Assembly: GCF_018812025.1 (NCBI RefSeq)
Contig: NC_063045.1
Location: forward strand, 58,432,383-58,496,382
DNA length: 64,000 bases
Source of the DNA: Megalobrama amblycephala
Lineage: Eukaryota; Chordata; Actinopteri; Cypriniformes; Xenocyprididae
Reading direction: 5' to 3'
In this document: one piece after another, positions 40,212 through 44,788 of the stretch
How positions within the stretch are numbered: the stretch's first letter is position 1
How the letters are laid out: each line of letters starts with the position of its first letter
The notes under the pieces: generated by a model
Told to the model about the DNA's origin: nothing
The model's input: the letters and a program-made list of their open reading frames with translations, nothing else
The model's database searches: none
Program-made: the position numbers and the translations under genes

Positions 40212-40384
40212 CAGTGTACTGGCACCCCGGATCAGTATAGTTCATCATTTCAGCATATATAAGTCCTTATGAAAGCATCTCCTACCTTTATTCCCTGCTG
40301 TTGAGTGGTTAAGATGAGCTTGGACTCATCCAGCAGCAGAACCTCACAGTAAAACTCCTCTTGAACTGAACAGAAACAACTCAT
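3554..40384 (-). CDS. epb41l4a: epb41l4a (band 4.1-like protein 4A), coding exons 1-10, 3' part outside window
   Basis: Ten minus-strand exons join in consistent phases into a protein closely matching vertebrate EPB41L4A (NBL4) from the initiator to the end of the FERM domain, about 295 codons. The FERM F1 lobe is in exons 1-4, F2 in exons 5-7 and F3 in exons 8-10. Family role: a FERM scaffold protein of the band 4.1 superfamily acting at the cytoplasmic face of the membrane and cytoskeleton. The N-terminus reads MSCFC, so the cysteine-rich start of the family is kept. Missing here are the exons after the FERM domain, which should lie left of position 1. The 19.4 kb intron 1 is the largest. 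Two single-base insertions, in exon 6 (11150-11271) and exon 10 (3554-3646), disrupt the frame, while every splice site remains usable. Either the assembly has indel errors or this copy is a young pseudogene. The identification itself is secure. Confidence 0.95.
3735..4320. other. epb41l4a intron 9, no feature assigned
   Basis: Between exons 10 and 9. No reading frame, tandem repeat or recognisable transposon end was found, apart from short AT-rich runs. Confidence 0.4.
4321..4384 (-). CDS. epb41l4a: epb41l4a coding exon 9
   Basis: 64 bases completing Trp and encoding [21 protein letters not shown], the middle strands of the F3 lobe. Acceptor TTTTTCAG, donor GTAAGT, leaving phase 0. Confidence 0.95.
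4497..4800. mobile_element. Foldback MITE of the 'aatagttcaccc' family, copy 1
   Basis: Begins AAAGGAATAGTTCACCC and ends GGGTGAATTATTCCTG, so the ends are inverted copies. It contains the typical GAGTAAATGCTGACAGAATT inner motif. This is a non-autonomous DNA element common in cyprinids, here in epb41l4a intron 8. I do not assign a Repbase name. Confidence 0.75.
4825..4913 (-). CDS. epb41l4a: epb41l4a coding exon 8
   Basis: 89 bases encoding [20 protein letters not shown] then NKTQVGKYF plus TG, the start of the PH-like F3 lobe. Acceptor TTCTCAG, donor GTAGGT. It lies between two short foldback elements (4497-4800 and 4946-5222). Confidence 0.95.
4946..5222. mobile_element. Foldback MITE with long hairpin arms, copy 2
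   Basis: The left arm (TTTCTTTGTTCTGTTAAACA and following, about 5009-5060) and right arm (about 5095-5150) are near-perfect inverted copies around a short GGGCCC-containing loop. The outer parts carry ATTCTGTCATCATTTA and its complement. Same family as the element at 4497. Confidence 0.82.
5426..5513 (-). CDS. epb41l4a: epb41l4a coding exon 7
   Basis: 88 bases encoding (M)[19 protein letters not shown] then [10 protein letters not shown], the end of the F2 lobe with the conserved [11 protein letters not shown] motif. Acceptor TGTGCAG, donor GTAAGT, leaving phase 0. The frame is intact. Confidence 0.95.
5514..6384. other. epb41l4a intron 6, A-rich, no gene
   Basis: Contains A-runs near 5748 and 5948. 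A short sequence similarity between about 5695-5790 and 5985-6100 (both with CAAACATTTGAAATACCAAA-like text and a TCACTGATTTCCCCAGAAAG-like end) suggests a local duplication of roughly 300 bases. There is no coding signal. Confidence 0.45.
6838..7985 (+). mobile_element. Degenerate Tc1/mariner-type transposon
   Basis: Inverted segments at about 6838-6900 and 7840-7910 both carry ATTTCATTGAAGGAAAA next to AATTGAAAGTGGGGG (right copy reversed). The right side carries the AAGGGTGCCAATAATT motif typical of Tc1-like ends in fish. Between them lies a broken transposase reading in the same direction. The left terminus beyond 6838 is not clear. Confidence 0.82.
7130..7640 (+). pseudogene. Broken Tc1-like transposase fragment
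   Basis: An open stretch at 7237-7428 includes [20 protein letters not shown], matching the central DDE-domain motif of Tc1 transposases. Flanking sequence in other frames gives WSDETK- and NDPKQTSN-like pieces. Multiple frameshifts and stops show it is inactive. Confidence 0.85.
8105..8900. other. Intron 6 sequence with a GC-richer patch
   Basis: Bases 8105-8280 contain a GAGGAATTTGCCTCCTC motif that mirrors one at about 6390-6425, so the Tc1 element may sit inside an older transposon. Bases 8400-8740 are richer in G+C (GGCAGCGGTTGCGGCGGG, GGGCCC) than the flanks, but no conserved exon is expected or found here. It could be a non-coding regulatory patch; that is only inference. Confidence 0.35.
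8905..9260. repeat. Interspersed repeat fragment, 'CCCTATTTTAACGATCTAAG' type
   Basis: The start and the CGCAAGTGCACTTAGGGCGTG text resemble an interspersed DNA-element family I know from fish genomes. It has no open frame. Ends and class are not resolved. Confidence 0.5.
9472..9507. repeat. Short (GATA)n/(GATT)n microsatellite
   Basis: ATAGATAGATAGATAG followed by two GATT units and two more GATA units. Confidence 0.9.
9508..10316. other. epb41l4a intron 6, no gene seen
   Basis: Unique-looking AT-rich sequence without splice-bounded conserved exons. Short open frames here have no recognisable similarity. Confidence 0.4.
10317..10550. mobile_element. Half of a foldback element (same family as 44789-45258)
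   Basis: Begins TTAAAGGATTAGTTCACTTC, continues CCCATGTCATCCAAGATGTT, CTTTCTTTCTTCAGCTGAAA and CACTGGGGTTCAACGGGTTG, and ends near GACGAGGAATAAG. It matches one arm of the complete copy at 44789-45258 closely; the second arm is missing. Confidence 0.85.
10551..11149. other. Intron 6 sequence flanking exon 6
   Basis: No conserved exon or repeat recognised. The exon 6 donor begins just inside the right end. Confidence 0.35.
11150..11271 (-). CDS. epb41l4a: epb41l4a coding exon 6 with a +1 frameshift
   Basis: Encodes (S)[20 protein letters not shown] then [13 protein letters not shown], the second half of the F2 lobe. Acceptor CCTACAG and donor GTAAGA are intact. The exon is 122 bases, whereas phase continuity with exons 5 and 7 requires 121. 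Read straight through, the frame runs into TAA shortly after DTIE (complement of about 11160). Skipping one G before CAGATTCAT restores QIHKTL and the phase-2 junction to exon 7. The lesion is therefore a single inserted base near 11171. Confidence 0.9.
11320..12610. repeat. AT-rich AAATAAAT minisatellite with ~260 bp higher-order period
   Basis: Built of AAATAAATAAAATTATAATA, GAAATGATGAAATAAA and related pieces. The marker ATTAAATTAC recurs at 11501, 11769 and 12028 (spacings 268 and 259) with the surrounding text conserved, so short units are organised into a longer tandem period. Internal markers such as TGTTGAAATAAATACAATAC repeat in register. It lies in intron 5 of epb41l4a, between exons 6 and 5. 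Confidence 0.92.
12823..12920 (-). CDS. epb41l4a: epb41l4a coding exon 5
   Basis: 98 bases encoding [21 protein letters not shown] then [12 protein letters not shown] plus one base. This is the start of the FERM F2 lobe, including the [17 protein letters not shown] helix typical of 4.1 proteins. Acceptor TCTCAG, donor GTATGT. The AT-rich array at 11320-12610 lies in the next intron. Confidence 0.96.
13072..13150 (-). CDS. epb41l4a: epb41l4a coding exon 4
   Basis: 79 bases completing a Thr codon and encoding [20 protein letters not shown] then KEEIT plus AG. This is the F1-F2 linker with the highly conserved [10 protein letters not shown] motif. Acceptor TTTCCAG. The donor, GTGCGT, is a weaker consensus than its neighbours. 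Confidence 0.95.
13151..13687. other. epb41l4a intron 3 part, nothing assigned
   Basis: AT-rich intron with no tandem repeat or coding signal that I could support. Confidence 0.35.
13688..14268. mobile_element. Non-autonomous DNA element, 'TTAAAGRGGACCT' type
   Basis: Left end GGTTAAAGAGAACCTGTTTT and right end ATAGGACCCCTTTAAAAC are inverted relatives. The inside has CTGTCTCTATGAAGCCCCTC and CTGATTGGTCAGCTGG, shared in part with the element at 61735-62434 (GAAGTCCCTCCTTC, then TTCTGATTG). The 72-codon frame at 14049 is part of the element, not a gene. Confidence 0.65.
14727..14778 (-). CDS. epb41l4a: epb41l4a coding exon 3
   Basis: A short 52-base exon encoding [17 protein letters not shown] plus one base. 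Acceptor ATTTACAG, donor GTAAGT, leaving phase 1. It is the end of the F1 lobe and matches the YWLDPAKTLAEHKEL segment of the family. Confidence 0.93.
14779..15351. other. epb41l4a intron 2 sequence next to exon 3
   Basis: Unique AT-rich sequence with an A-run at about 15180. No gene or repeat boundary was identified before the hAT element. Confidence 0.35.
15352..17725. mobile_element. hAT-type transposon copy with 8-bp target duplication, internally interrupted
   Basis: The 8-base direct repeat GACACAAT is at 15352-15359 and 17718-17725. The element between (15360-17717) starts TAGGGCTGCCCC and ends GGGGAGCCCTA. The subterminal regions carry TAGTCGAC motifs in both ends (AGTCGACCAAAA left, GATTAGTCGACTAATCG right). 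Terminal TAGGG...CCCTA with an 8-bp duplication is the hAT superfamily hallmark. No transposase frame survives, so it is non-autonomous. A second element with TTAA ends is inserted in it (16243-17636). Confidence 0.85.
16243..17636. mobile_element. piggyBac-like non-autonomous element nested in the hAT copy
   Basis: Bounded by TTAA at 16243-16246 and 17633-17636, with ends CCCTCTTTTTTCAGGGCC and GACCCGAGGGAG, i.e. CCCT...AGGG next to TTAA, the piggyBac pattern. The interior (GTTTTGACATGCCCTGACAT, CGTGGGCGTGGCCGCATTAG) is shared with a second copy at 53900-55000. There is no intact transposase. hAT-derived TAGTCGAC sequence resumes immediately to the right. Confidence 0.68.
17726..19689. other. 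epb41l4a intron 1, mostly unique sequence
   Basis: About 2 kb with no exon or tandem repeat. The few open frames (for example 18154-18339 and 18681-18905) show no recognisable family, codon bias or splice context. Confidence 0.4.
19690..20350. mobile_element. Composite cyprinid DNA element ending in 'GGGTGAACTATTCCTTTAA'
   Basis: Left part AAAAGAAGATATTTTGAAGA belongs to the foldback family seen at 4946. From about 19835 a GC-richer block (GTCATTACGTCACGCGTCGG, GGCCATTTGCCGGAAGC, TTCACTGCCATTATAAAGC) leads to CACCTAGGATGGCTTGAGGG and the standard end TTTTGGGTGAACTATTCCTT. Frames of 63 and 114 codons in it are not genes. Confidence 0.7.
20345..20760. mobile_element. Fragments of two MITE families
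   Basis: About 20345-20470 matches the 'AAAGAACCTTTTG' element found complete at 28470-28675. About 20480-20640 is one arm of the GAGGGTGAGTAAATGATGAC foldback family, and a further decayed piece follows to about 20755. They abut the donor side of epb41l4a exon 2. Confidence 0.7.
20780..20884 (-). CDS. epb41l4a: epb41l4a coding exon 2
   Basis: Encodes 35 residues, [20 protein letters not shown] then [15 protein letters not shown], part of the FERM F1 lobe. Acceptor CTCCACAG, donor GTGAGT, phase 0 at both ends, so it joins cleanly to exons 1 and 3. Confidence 0.95.
20885..22218. other. epb41l4a intron 1, largely unique
   Basis: No exon identified. Short GT/CA runs near 21665-21725 form a small inverted dinucleotide patch. 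Confidence 0.4.
22457..23429 (+). mobile_element. ~970 bp 'TTTAAAGGTGCC' element, copy A (plus orientation), nested
   Basis: Ends TTTAAAGGTGCCGTAGAATG and GTAGGGCACCTTTAA are short inverted repeats. The interior holds GGATCTTTACAAGATGTTCG, GCATATTGCATGCATGCG, a TTACGTAA palindrome (23241-23260) and ATGACATACAGTGAG reversed. A highly similar copy lies in opposite orientation at 29567-30530. No transposase is present. Confidence 0.85.
23241..23260. promoter_or_regulatory. Perfect 20-bp palindrome containing TTACGTAA
   Basis: The palindrome centres on TTACGTAA, the optimal binding site of PAR-bZIP (DBP/TEF/HLF) and C/EBP-like factors. It is part of the transposon and is preserved without change in copy B (29739-29758). 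Regulatory function is an inference only. Confidence 0.45.
23824..24530. repeat. Two direct copies of a ~300 bp transposon segment
   Basis: About 23824-24137 and 24231-24530 align along their length: AATGCATTTTTGACCAAATA, TTTCGGTTGC.GAAATTTCTGTG, TACTAAAAATGGAAA, ACACTGTATTATG.TGCCAGG, GGCGATGTCACTTTGTAAAG. They are separated by about 100 bases of other repeat-like text (AATATCGGCC). A third partial copy lies inverted at 60735-60850. The 136-codon frame in copy 2 is a by-product. Confidence 0.85.
24620..26290. other. epb41l4a intron 1, no gene recognised
   Basis: Mostly unique sequence. Open frames of 60-90 codons on both strands (for example 24947-25397 minus) overlap one another and lack any family signature. 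I treat this as non-coding. Confidence 0.4.
26297..26329. repeat. (GT)n microsatellite
   Basis: About sixteen GT units. Confidence 0.95.
26914..27624 (+). mobile_element. 5'-truncated L1/Tx1-type LINE with target-site duplication
   Basis: The direct repeat AAGTCTTTT at 26914-26922 and 27616-27624 flanks about 690 bases. These comprise the end of a LINE ORF2, a 3'UTR and a 3' end AAATAAAATTATATAAAAAA with an A-run. The insertion lies within one unit of the surrounding minisatellite, so the pre-insertion site is readable. Truncation, A-tail and flanking duplication fit target-primed reverse transcription. Confidence 0.85.
26921..27340 (+). pseudogene. C-terminal fragment of LINE ORF2 (zf-RVT region)
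   Basis: An uninterrupted 139-codon frame. Its [18 protein letters not shown] segment is the zinc-knuckle (C-x2-C...H-x-x-x-x-C) found after the reverse transcriptase in L1/Tx1 ORF2 proteins. It is followed by EFWKNIF and a Trp/Leu-rich tail ending in IIWDLP. Only the last part of the roughly 1,200-residue protein is present. The frame is intact, which suggests a fairly recent insertion. Confidence 0.82.
27816..28469. other. epb41l4a intron 1, nothing assigned
   Basis: AT-rich to 27960, then unique. No exon or repeat boundaries are supported. Confidence 0.35.
28470..28675. mobile_element. 'AAAGAACCTTTTG / AAAGGTTC' MITE
   Basis: Alternating GGTTCCACCAAAGAACCTTT, CTATAAAGAACCTTTTGTGG and AAAGGTTCCATAGATGTTAA blocks give internal inverted repeats. 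Related to the fragment at 20345-20470. Confidence 0.75.
28676..29155. other. epb41l4a intron 1, nothing assigned
   Basis: Unique-looking sequence. No coding or repeat structure is supported. Confidence 0.35.
29567..30530 (-). mobile_element. ~970 bp 'TTTAAAGGTGCC' element, copy B (inverted), nested
   Basis: Starts TTTAAAGGTGCCATCGAATT and runs as the reverse complement of 22457-23429, with AAATGACATACAGTGAGTCT, the same TTACGTAA palindrome at 29739-29758 and GCATGACGAACATCTTGTAA. The terminal GGTGCC repeat at its right end is eroded. Divergence from copy A looks low (mostly scattered substitutions). Confidence 0.85.
31123..31231. mobile_element. Short foldback element, 'GGGGTGCGTTCCCGAAAGC'
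   Basis: Arms GGGGTGCGTTCCCGAAAGC + GAACTATGGTCGTAAGT and their complements ACTTACGACCATAGTTCG + CTTTGGGAAACGCACCCC. They pair over nearly the whole 109 bases, with a small central loop. Confidence 0.85.
31659..32720. other. epb41l4a intron 1, unique sequence
   Basis: No exon or repeat identified. Bases 31850-32110 look non-repetitive and of balanced composition, and could hold a conserved non-coding element, but I cannot test that. Confidence 0.35.
32725..32870 (+). mobile_element. tRNA-derived SINE with L2-like tail
   Basis: A recognisable B box, GGGTTCAATTCCC (32767-32779), lies within AGTAGAGCATTGCACTAGCA. It is followed by CTTGAATGCAATGCAAGTTG and the tail CTTTGAATACAAGCAATCTG then TCAAATGCATAATTGTAA. 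That tail is the diverged form of the L2 3' end seen at 3490-3525, so the SINE is probably mobilised by L2. The A box is weak. It is not a functional tRNA gene. Confidence 0.82.
32871..33777. other. epb41l4a intron 1, nothing assigned
   Basis: AT-rich unique sequence with a short CA-rich run near 33667. No gene. Confidence 0.35.
33778..34888. mobile_element. DNA transposon with ~390-bp inverted arms
   Basis: The ends AGGGTCATTCTGTGGCAACT and TTTGACACGGAATGATCC are inverted relatives. Pairing continues inward through TTTGTTCATATTTTTCTGAA, ATGGCAGCA.TAT.ATTTTATTTTTA, CCAACAGTGACAGTTCAAAA and GGCATG.CTGTAACT, to about 34170 on the left and 34515 on the right. Only about 350 bases form the loop. 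An 89-codon frame at 34120-34389 lies mostly in the loop and shows no known domain. Confidence 0.85.
34915..35356. repeat. Ubiquitous teleost interspersed repeat (class unassigned)
   Basis: Text such as GGATCATGTGACACTGAAGA, CTGGAGTAATGATGCTGAAA, ATTCAGCTTTGATCACAG and ATCAAATAAATGCAGCCTGG is a very common interspersed repeat of fish genomes. There is no open frame. Confidence 0.75.
35357..36099. other. epb41l4a intron 1, nothing assigned
   Basis: Unique sequence. Overlapping short frames at 35824-36063 on both strands come from a proline-codon-rich patch and are not supported as genes. Confidence 0.35.
36100..36152. repeat. (TA)n microsatellite
   Basis: About 26 TA units, followed by a TACACTATATGTTAATATAT patch. 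Confidence 0.95.
36752..37085. repeat. 334-bp near-perfect palindrome centred on (TA)n
   Basis: Left arm: ATTAATCAAAACAATTATGC, ATCATGTCATTGACCC, (TA)n, TTTTATTATATT, T-run, CTCCAAGTAATTTCCATAAA. Right arm: the reverse complement in the same order (TTTATGAAATTACTTGAG, A-run, AAAATATA(TA)n, GGGTCAATGACATGATGCAT, AATTGTTTTGATTAATAAT). The centre is about 50 bases of (TA)n. No loop of unique sequence exists. Confidence 0.92.
37086..38111. other. epb41l4a intron 1, nothing assigned
   Basis: AT-rich, no gene. A 73-codon frame at 37646-37867 (minus) has no family features. Confidence 0.35.
38112..39090. mobile_element. Non-autonomous DNA element, 'AAAGGGGACCTATTATGC' type
   Basis: Left end TTAAAGGGGACCTATTATGC. 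Right end AAAAAGGTCTCCTTTAAAG is its inverted relative. Subterminal TTTTGAGCTGAAACCTCACA is shared with the 970 bp elements (TTTTGAGCTGAAACTTCACA), so the families are related. Frames of 142 and 77 codons inside have no domain and are ascribed to the element. Confidence 0.7.
39091..40148. other. epb41l4a intron 1 near exon 1, nothing assigned
   Basis: Unique AT-rich sequence between the DNA element and the tetranucleotide repeat. No coding evidence. Confidence 0.35.
40149..40211. repeat. (ATCT)n microsatellite
   Basis: About fifteen ATCT units, 75 bases inside intron 1 from the epb41l4a exon 1 donor. Confidence 0.95.
40286..40384 (-). CDS. epb41l4a: epb41l4a coding exon 1
   Basis: Encodes 33 residues beginning [20 protein letters not shown] and ending TTQQQGIK, which matches the start of EPB41L4A and the first strand of the FERM F1 lobe. 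The ATG (complement of 40382-40384) has A at -3 (CAAGATG), a reasonable Kozak context. The exon ends in phase 0 at a GTAGGA donor (complement of 40280-40285). A pyrimidine-rich CTACAG lies about 40 bases upstream of the ATG (complement of about 40421), so a spliced 5'UTR is possible. Confidence 0.95.
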
Positions 40385-40673
40385 CTTGAACTAGACAGAA
40401 GATCCCAACTGAGCAGCCTGTAGAAACCTCTCTTCTGCCGGAATGTTACAATCCATCAGGAGGAGATGTCAGCTCGTGTCCTCCTTTGTTAGCTACATAT
40501 TATCCTCTTCATTCTTCACGCACATGATGTTTGCACCATCCAAATGTCCCATGTGAACTCATATGATGAATAAAGTCTATGTGTAAAGGCTCATCGCGCT
40601 GATGAAGTGAATCCCGAACCTTTCGACACGTTTTTGGTCTGGAGATGACTTTAGCTGGTGCTGTCGGGCTGGA

Positions 40674-40683
40674 TTGATCAAAG
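40674..40683 (-). promoter_or_regulatory. TCF/LEF-like site CTTTGATCAA
   Basis: The minus strand reads CTTTGATCAA, a good match to the CTTTGAWC consensus of TCF/LEF factors, about 290 bases upstream of the epb41l4a ATG. A single motif of this length occurs often by chance. The interest lies in its position between apc, a negative regulator of beta-catenin, and epb41l4a, which I recall being reported as responsive to that pathway. Confidence 0.3.
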
Positions 40684-40780
40684 TGTCCCATCAAAACCTC
40701 CTGATTCACCGAACGTGCTTCACTTGGATTCATGCTGTGTGTTGCCAAGCAGCCCGAGCGGCTGTTCATGTGTGACTCCT

Positions 40781-40912
<132 letters not shown>

Positions 40913-40980
40913 GTGAGCGGGACTGTCCTGCCACCTGTTGGAAACTCAGAGCATCCTCTCGTGTCATTATGCTGTTAGTG

Positions 40981-40982
<2 letters not shown>

Positions 40983-41064
<82 letters not shown>

Positions 41065-41549
41065 ATTAATAATTATCATATTAAAATCAAATGATTTAAT
41101 AAATAAATGTTACATAATAAATAATGTAAAATTATATATATATATTTATATATCATAAATATATCAGGCTCTTTCAGGCAGTGCGAGCTTTCAAAAATGA
41201 TTATTTTTGGTAAATTTCTCAGTAATGCTAAGTAAATGCTTACATGTAAATGAATTTACTACAATGATTAAATTAATAATGATACAGTGTTATTATATTG
41301 TTATATAAAACAGACAATATATTATTATTTCTGGGTAAATAATGTTGAATTATGTAAATAAATAAATGTGAAAATATTATATTATACGGAGTAGGCCTAA
41401 TGATTTAATAAATAAATCATGTTAAATATGAAGTAATGTAAAATAAAATAATAATTTAATACATTTAAGATTTAATTTTTTTTTTTTTTTACGAAATTAC
41501 TCATATCATAATTCTCATTACTCATTCTTCTTCTAATAAAAAATATTCC

Positions 41550-41632
<83 letters not shown>

Positions 41633-41946
41633 TCGATTAATAATTATTGTTATAATCAAATAATTTAATAAACAAATAATGTTACATATTAAATAATGTA
41701 CAATTATTTTATATTATATTTATAATGTATTAAATCAAACAATGTTTTATATATGTGTAAATAAAATATTATTTATTATAATTAATAATTATTAATTATA
41801 AGGAGTGATTATTTAATAAATAAATCATGTTAAATATAAAATAATTTAAAATAATTTAATAAATTAATATTTTTAAATATAATATTATTTATATTTTTTT
41901 TACGAAAATGACTAATTTCATAAATTCTTCTAACTTGTTAAAAAAT

Positions 41947-42013
<67 letters not shown>

Positions 42014-42310
42014 ATTCAAAAAGATTATATTATAATCAAATAATTTAATAAATAAATAATGTTACATATTAAATAATGTAAGGTTATTTACATTATATTT
42101 ATAATGTGTTAAATCAAACAATGTTATATATAATGTAATAAAATATTATTTATAATAATTAATAATTATTAATTATAAGTGATTATTTAATAAATAAATC
42201 ATGTGAAATATAAAAATTATTTAAAACAATAGAATAATTTAATACATTTAAAATGTACATTTATACATTTATTATACAACTCATATCATAAATTCTAACT
42301 TCTTTTTCTA
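40983..42310. repeat. Tandem array: three (TTTC)n blocks each followed by an AT-rich unit
   Basis: (TTTC)n runs at 40983-41064, 41551-41634 and 41947-42013 are each followed by TTAATAATTAT..., CAAATAATTTAATAAA and GTTACATATTAAATAATGTA-like text. A fourth unit at about 42305 keeps the AT-rich part but lost the TTTC run. Unit spacing is about 565, 400 and 355 bases, so this is a decaying macro-repeat rather than three independent microsatellites. Confidence 0.9.
41166..41332. repeat. Direct repeat, copy 1 (left flank of array)
   Basis: TCAGGCTCTTTCAGGCAGTG through TATAAAACAGACAATATATT, about 167 bases, nearly identical to 42728-42895. Confidence 0.93.
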
Positions 42311-42438
42311 GTAATAATTATTATGTTATAAACAAATAATTTAATAAATAAATAATTTTACATATTAAATAATGTGAAATTATTTTATATTATATTAAAA
42401 TGAGCTAAATCAAACAATGGTTTATATATATTGTTTTA

Positions 42439-42441
42439 TTG

Positions 42442-42494
<53 letters not shown>
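42439..42494. repeat. (TA)n microsatellite
   Basis: About 28 TA units between two AT-rich array segments. Confidence 0.95.
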
Positions 42495-42499
<5 letters not shown>

Positions 42500-42727
42500 G
42501 TATTATTTATTATAATTATTATTTATTATATTATAAGGAGTGATGATTTCATAAATAAATCATGTTGAATATGAAATAATGTAAAATAATATAATAATTT
42601 AGAATTTAAATGTATTAATTTCTAGGAAAAGTACTAAATTCTTCTTCTAACTTGTCTACAAAAAAAATTTCCATTGCATTTCCAGGAAAATATCAAAGTA
42701 TCTCCAATTATTGCTACTGTTGTAATA

Positions 42728-42895
42728 TATATCAGGCTCTTTCAGGCAGTGCAAGCTTTCAAAAATAATTATTTTTGGTAAATTTCTCAGTAATGCTAAG
42801 TAAATGCTTACTTGTAAATGAATTTACTACAATGATTAAATTATTAATGATACAGTGTTATTATATTGTTATATAAAACAAACAATATATTATTA
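42728..42895. repeat. Direct repeat, copy 2 (right flank of array)
   Basis: Same sequence as 41166-41332 with only a handful of substitutions, 1.56 kb away in the same orientation. It includes GGTAAATTTCTCAGTAATGC. The pair brackets most of the TTTC/AT array and extends its tandem pattern. Confidence 0.93.
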
Positions 42896-43000
42896 TTATT
42901 ATTATATAATAATAATATTATCTACATGTGTACAAATCATTGAAGAGATTAAAGCAATTCTTTTACCTGCCGCATGGTGTCGTCTTGAGCACAGATCTCA

Positions 43001-43040
43001 CTGCGCATGCTCAAAGTCTGACTCCACTAACAATATGGCG
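43001..43040 (+). promoter_or_regulatory. Proposed apc core promoter: NRF1-like and YY1-like sites
   Basis: CTGCGCATGCTC (43001-43012) matches the NRF1 core GCGCATGC. CAATATGGCG (43031-43040) resembles the YY1 site found just downstream of many TATA-less start sites. The local sequence is GC-richer with CpGs (GCGTCGCGGGG) after kilobases of AT-rich repeat. No TATA box is evident. Inferred promoter, not proven. Confidence 0.5.
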
Positions 43041-43238
43041 AAGCGTCGCGGGGACTGGAGCTACTGAGCAGAAAATCACTCACACAAAAGAAGAAAAAGT
43101 TTCAAACAAACACATGATATAATCAGCAAACAGAGAAATATCCGCTTATAGTGCTCCAACAATATGAATTCACGGGATTTATTCCGACCTGGACGATAAA
43201 CTCGAGTTATTTACTGGAAGAGGCGAATGTTTGTGCAG
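43041..43238 (+). other. apc: Proposed apc 5' non-coding exon (first)
   Basis: Starts near the YY1-like site and ends at a strong donor, TGTGCAG|GTAAGA (exon end 43238). Internal stops exclude a long coding frame. The assignment to apc rests on strand, position and the match to the expected head-to-head layout. The true start is uncertain by tens of bases. Confidence 0.5.
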
Positions 43239-43529
43239 GTAAGACTTTAAATAGCTTCAGTAGTATTTATATAAACACAACAAGCTCTGATACACAACAT
43301 TGTACTGAAATATATGTTAATAAGACGTTGACTGAGTTTATAAAATCAAAAAAGTGTGCTTTATAAAACTGATCCTGAAGAAGAAGTGTCTATAAGTAAT
43401 TATGTGTGAAGAGTTTATACTGCAGTGATATGATCAGTATTGAAATTTGCATTTATATATTTTTATTATTATCTGTATATTGTGTATTTTACTACTCTAG
43501 TGTTGTCTTTGAAATGTACATAAAGTTTA

Positions 43530-43530
43530 C

Positions 43531-43569
<39 letters not shown>

Positions 43570-43571
43570 AT
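43530..43571. repeat. (TA)n microsatellite
   Basis: Two TA runs split by TTTATA, within the first proposed apc intron. Confidence 0.9.
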
Positions 43572-43873
43572 TTTCTCAGCATAAATGTATGAAACATTCT
43601 CTACAAAAATTGTTATTGTATATTCTTTCTCTTACAAAAATGTTCCATTGCATTTCCATGAAAATACCATAGTAGTGTACTAATAATCACAGACTTTACT
43701 ATACAGACCTCTATTTTGCTCTATAAATTCAGCTCTAATAAACTGCTTTAACAAAGTCTAATCTTCTATTCTACTCTACTAATCCAAATTACACTATAAT
43801 AAACTAGTAAAACTCTAATAAACTATTATGATGAACTCTACACCTCTCTGATAAACTCATTTCTTCTTTACAG

Positions 43874-43913
43874 GAGTCCAGCAGTGGATCTGTGCTGCAC
43901 CCCTTGGCAGACG
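43874..43913 (+). other. apc: Proposed apc 5' non-coding exon (second, 40 nt)
   Basis: TTCTTCTTTACAG|GAGTCCAGCAG ... GGCAGACG|GTAAGGG: an excellent acceptor and donor 40 bases apart, on the plus strand between the proposed first exon and the coding exon at 53252. No ATG opens a long frame. Support is splice-signal based only. Confidence 0.45.
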
Positions 43914-44788
43914 GTAAGGGAAAACTAGTTTATTTATTTATTTTTAAATCACTGTGACTGTGCTATGATGGTCTTTGAGTGACACCAAAGAGTTGTGATG
44001 AAGAAAAGTGTTATTTTTACCACTCCCCTGCTGAAGCGTAATACGTGTTGTTTTGCTTTGGCAGAGCCTTTGAATATGGTTTGACATTGTTTCAGCTGTT
44101 GTCGTCATATCTGATGCACCTTTCTGGAGATATCAAGCAGTGACATTGTGCCTGATCACAAGCTATCTAGGCAGTTTTAATATTTCTTTTTTTATGTTAG
44201 TGTGTTTAGTAATTGTATTTGATGCTTGGATGGTTTATAATGGCCATGTTTGTTTTTTGTGGCTTCATTGTTAGGAGTATTGTACAGTTTTGGGTTCTAT
44301 TGCTTGATTTTTACTTAGCTTAAATCCTCATTTATTGTATTTTGCATGAAGAAAAGTGACTAGAATGGTATTCAAAATGTTCCGTGGAATAAAAAAAAAA
44401 CAGGTTTGTAATGGGAAGATATAATAAGTAAATATTAGTAGCCAAAAAATAGTGATTTTTGGTGAAACGTTTCCATTAGGATTCCTTCTGCAGACTTGAA
44501 TTTTTATCTGCTAAAACTGAACTGGAGTCATAAAAAATGTTTTAAGTTTTATTAATGATCTTGTGAATTCTTGTTGAGGGTTAAATGGGCAAAGTTAGCT
44601 AAATCTTTACTTTCATGTGCACAAGTTGTTTTGAAAACTGTTACAGACCTCATTAATATTTAATCTAGTTTTGAAGTGAGTAAACATGAAGCGAGTCGCA
44701 GATTTTGCCTGTTTGCTGCGTTTTACAATATATTGTGCAAAATTGCTTTCAAAATACTTTAAGTGATATTATTTTTGCATGTATTCTC
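43914..44788. other. Proposed apc intron, nothing assigned
   Basis: Unique AT-rich sequence. No exon or tandem repeat. Confidence 0.35.
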
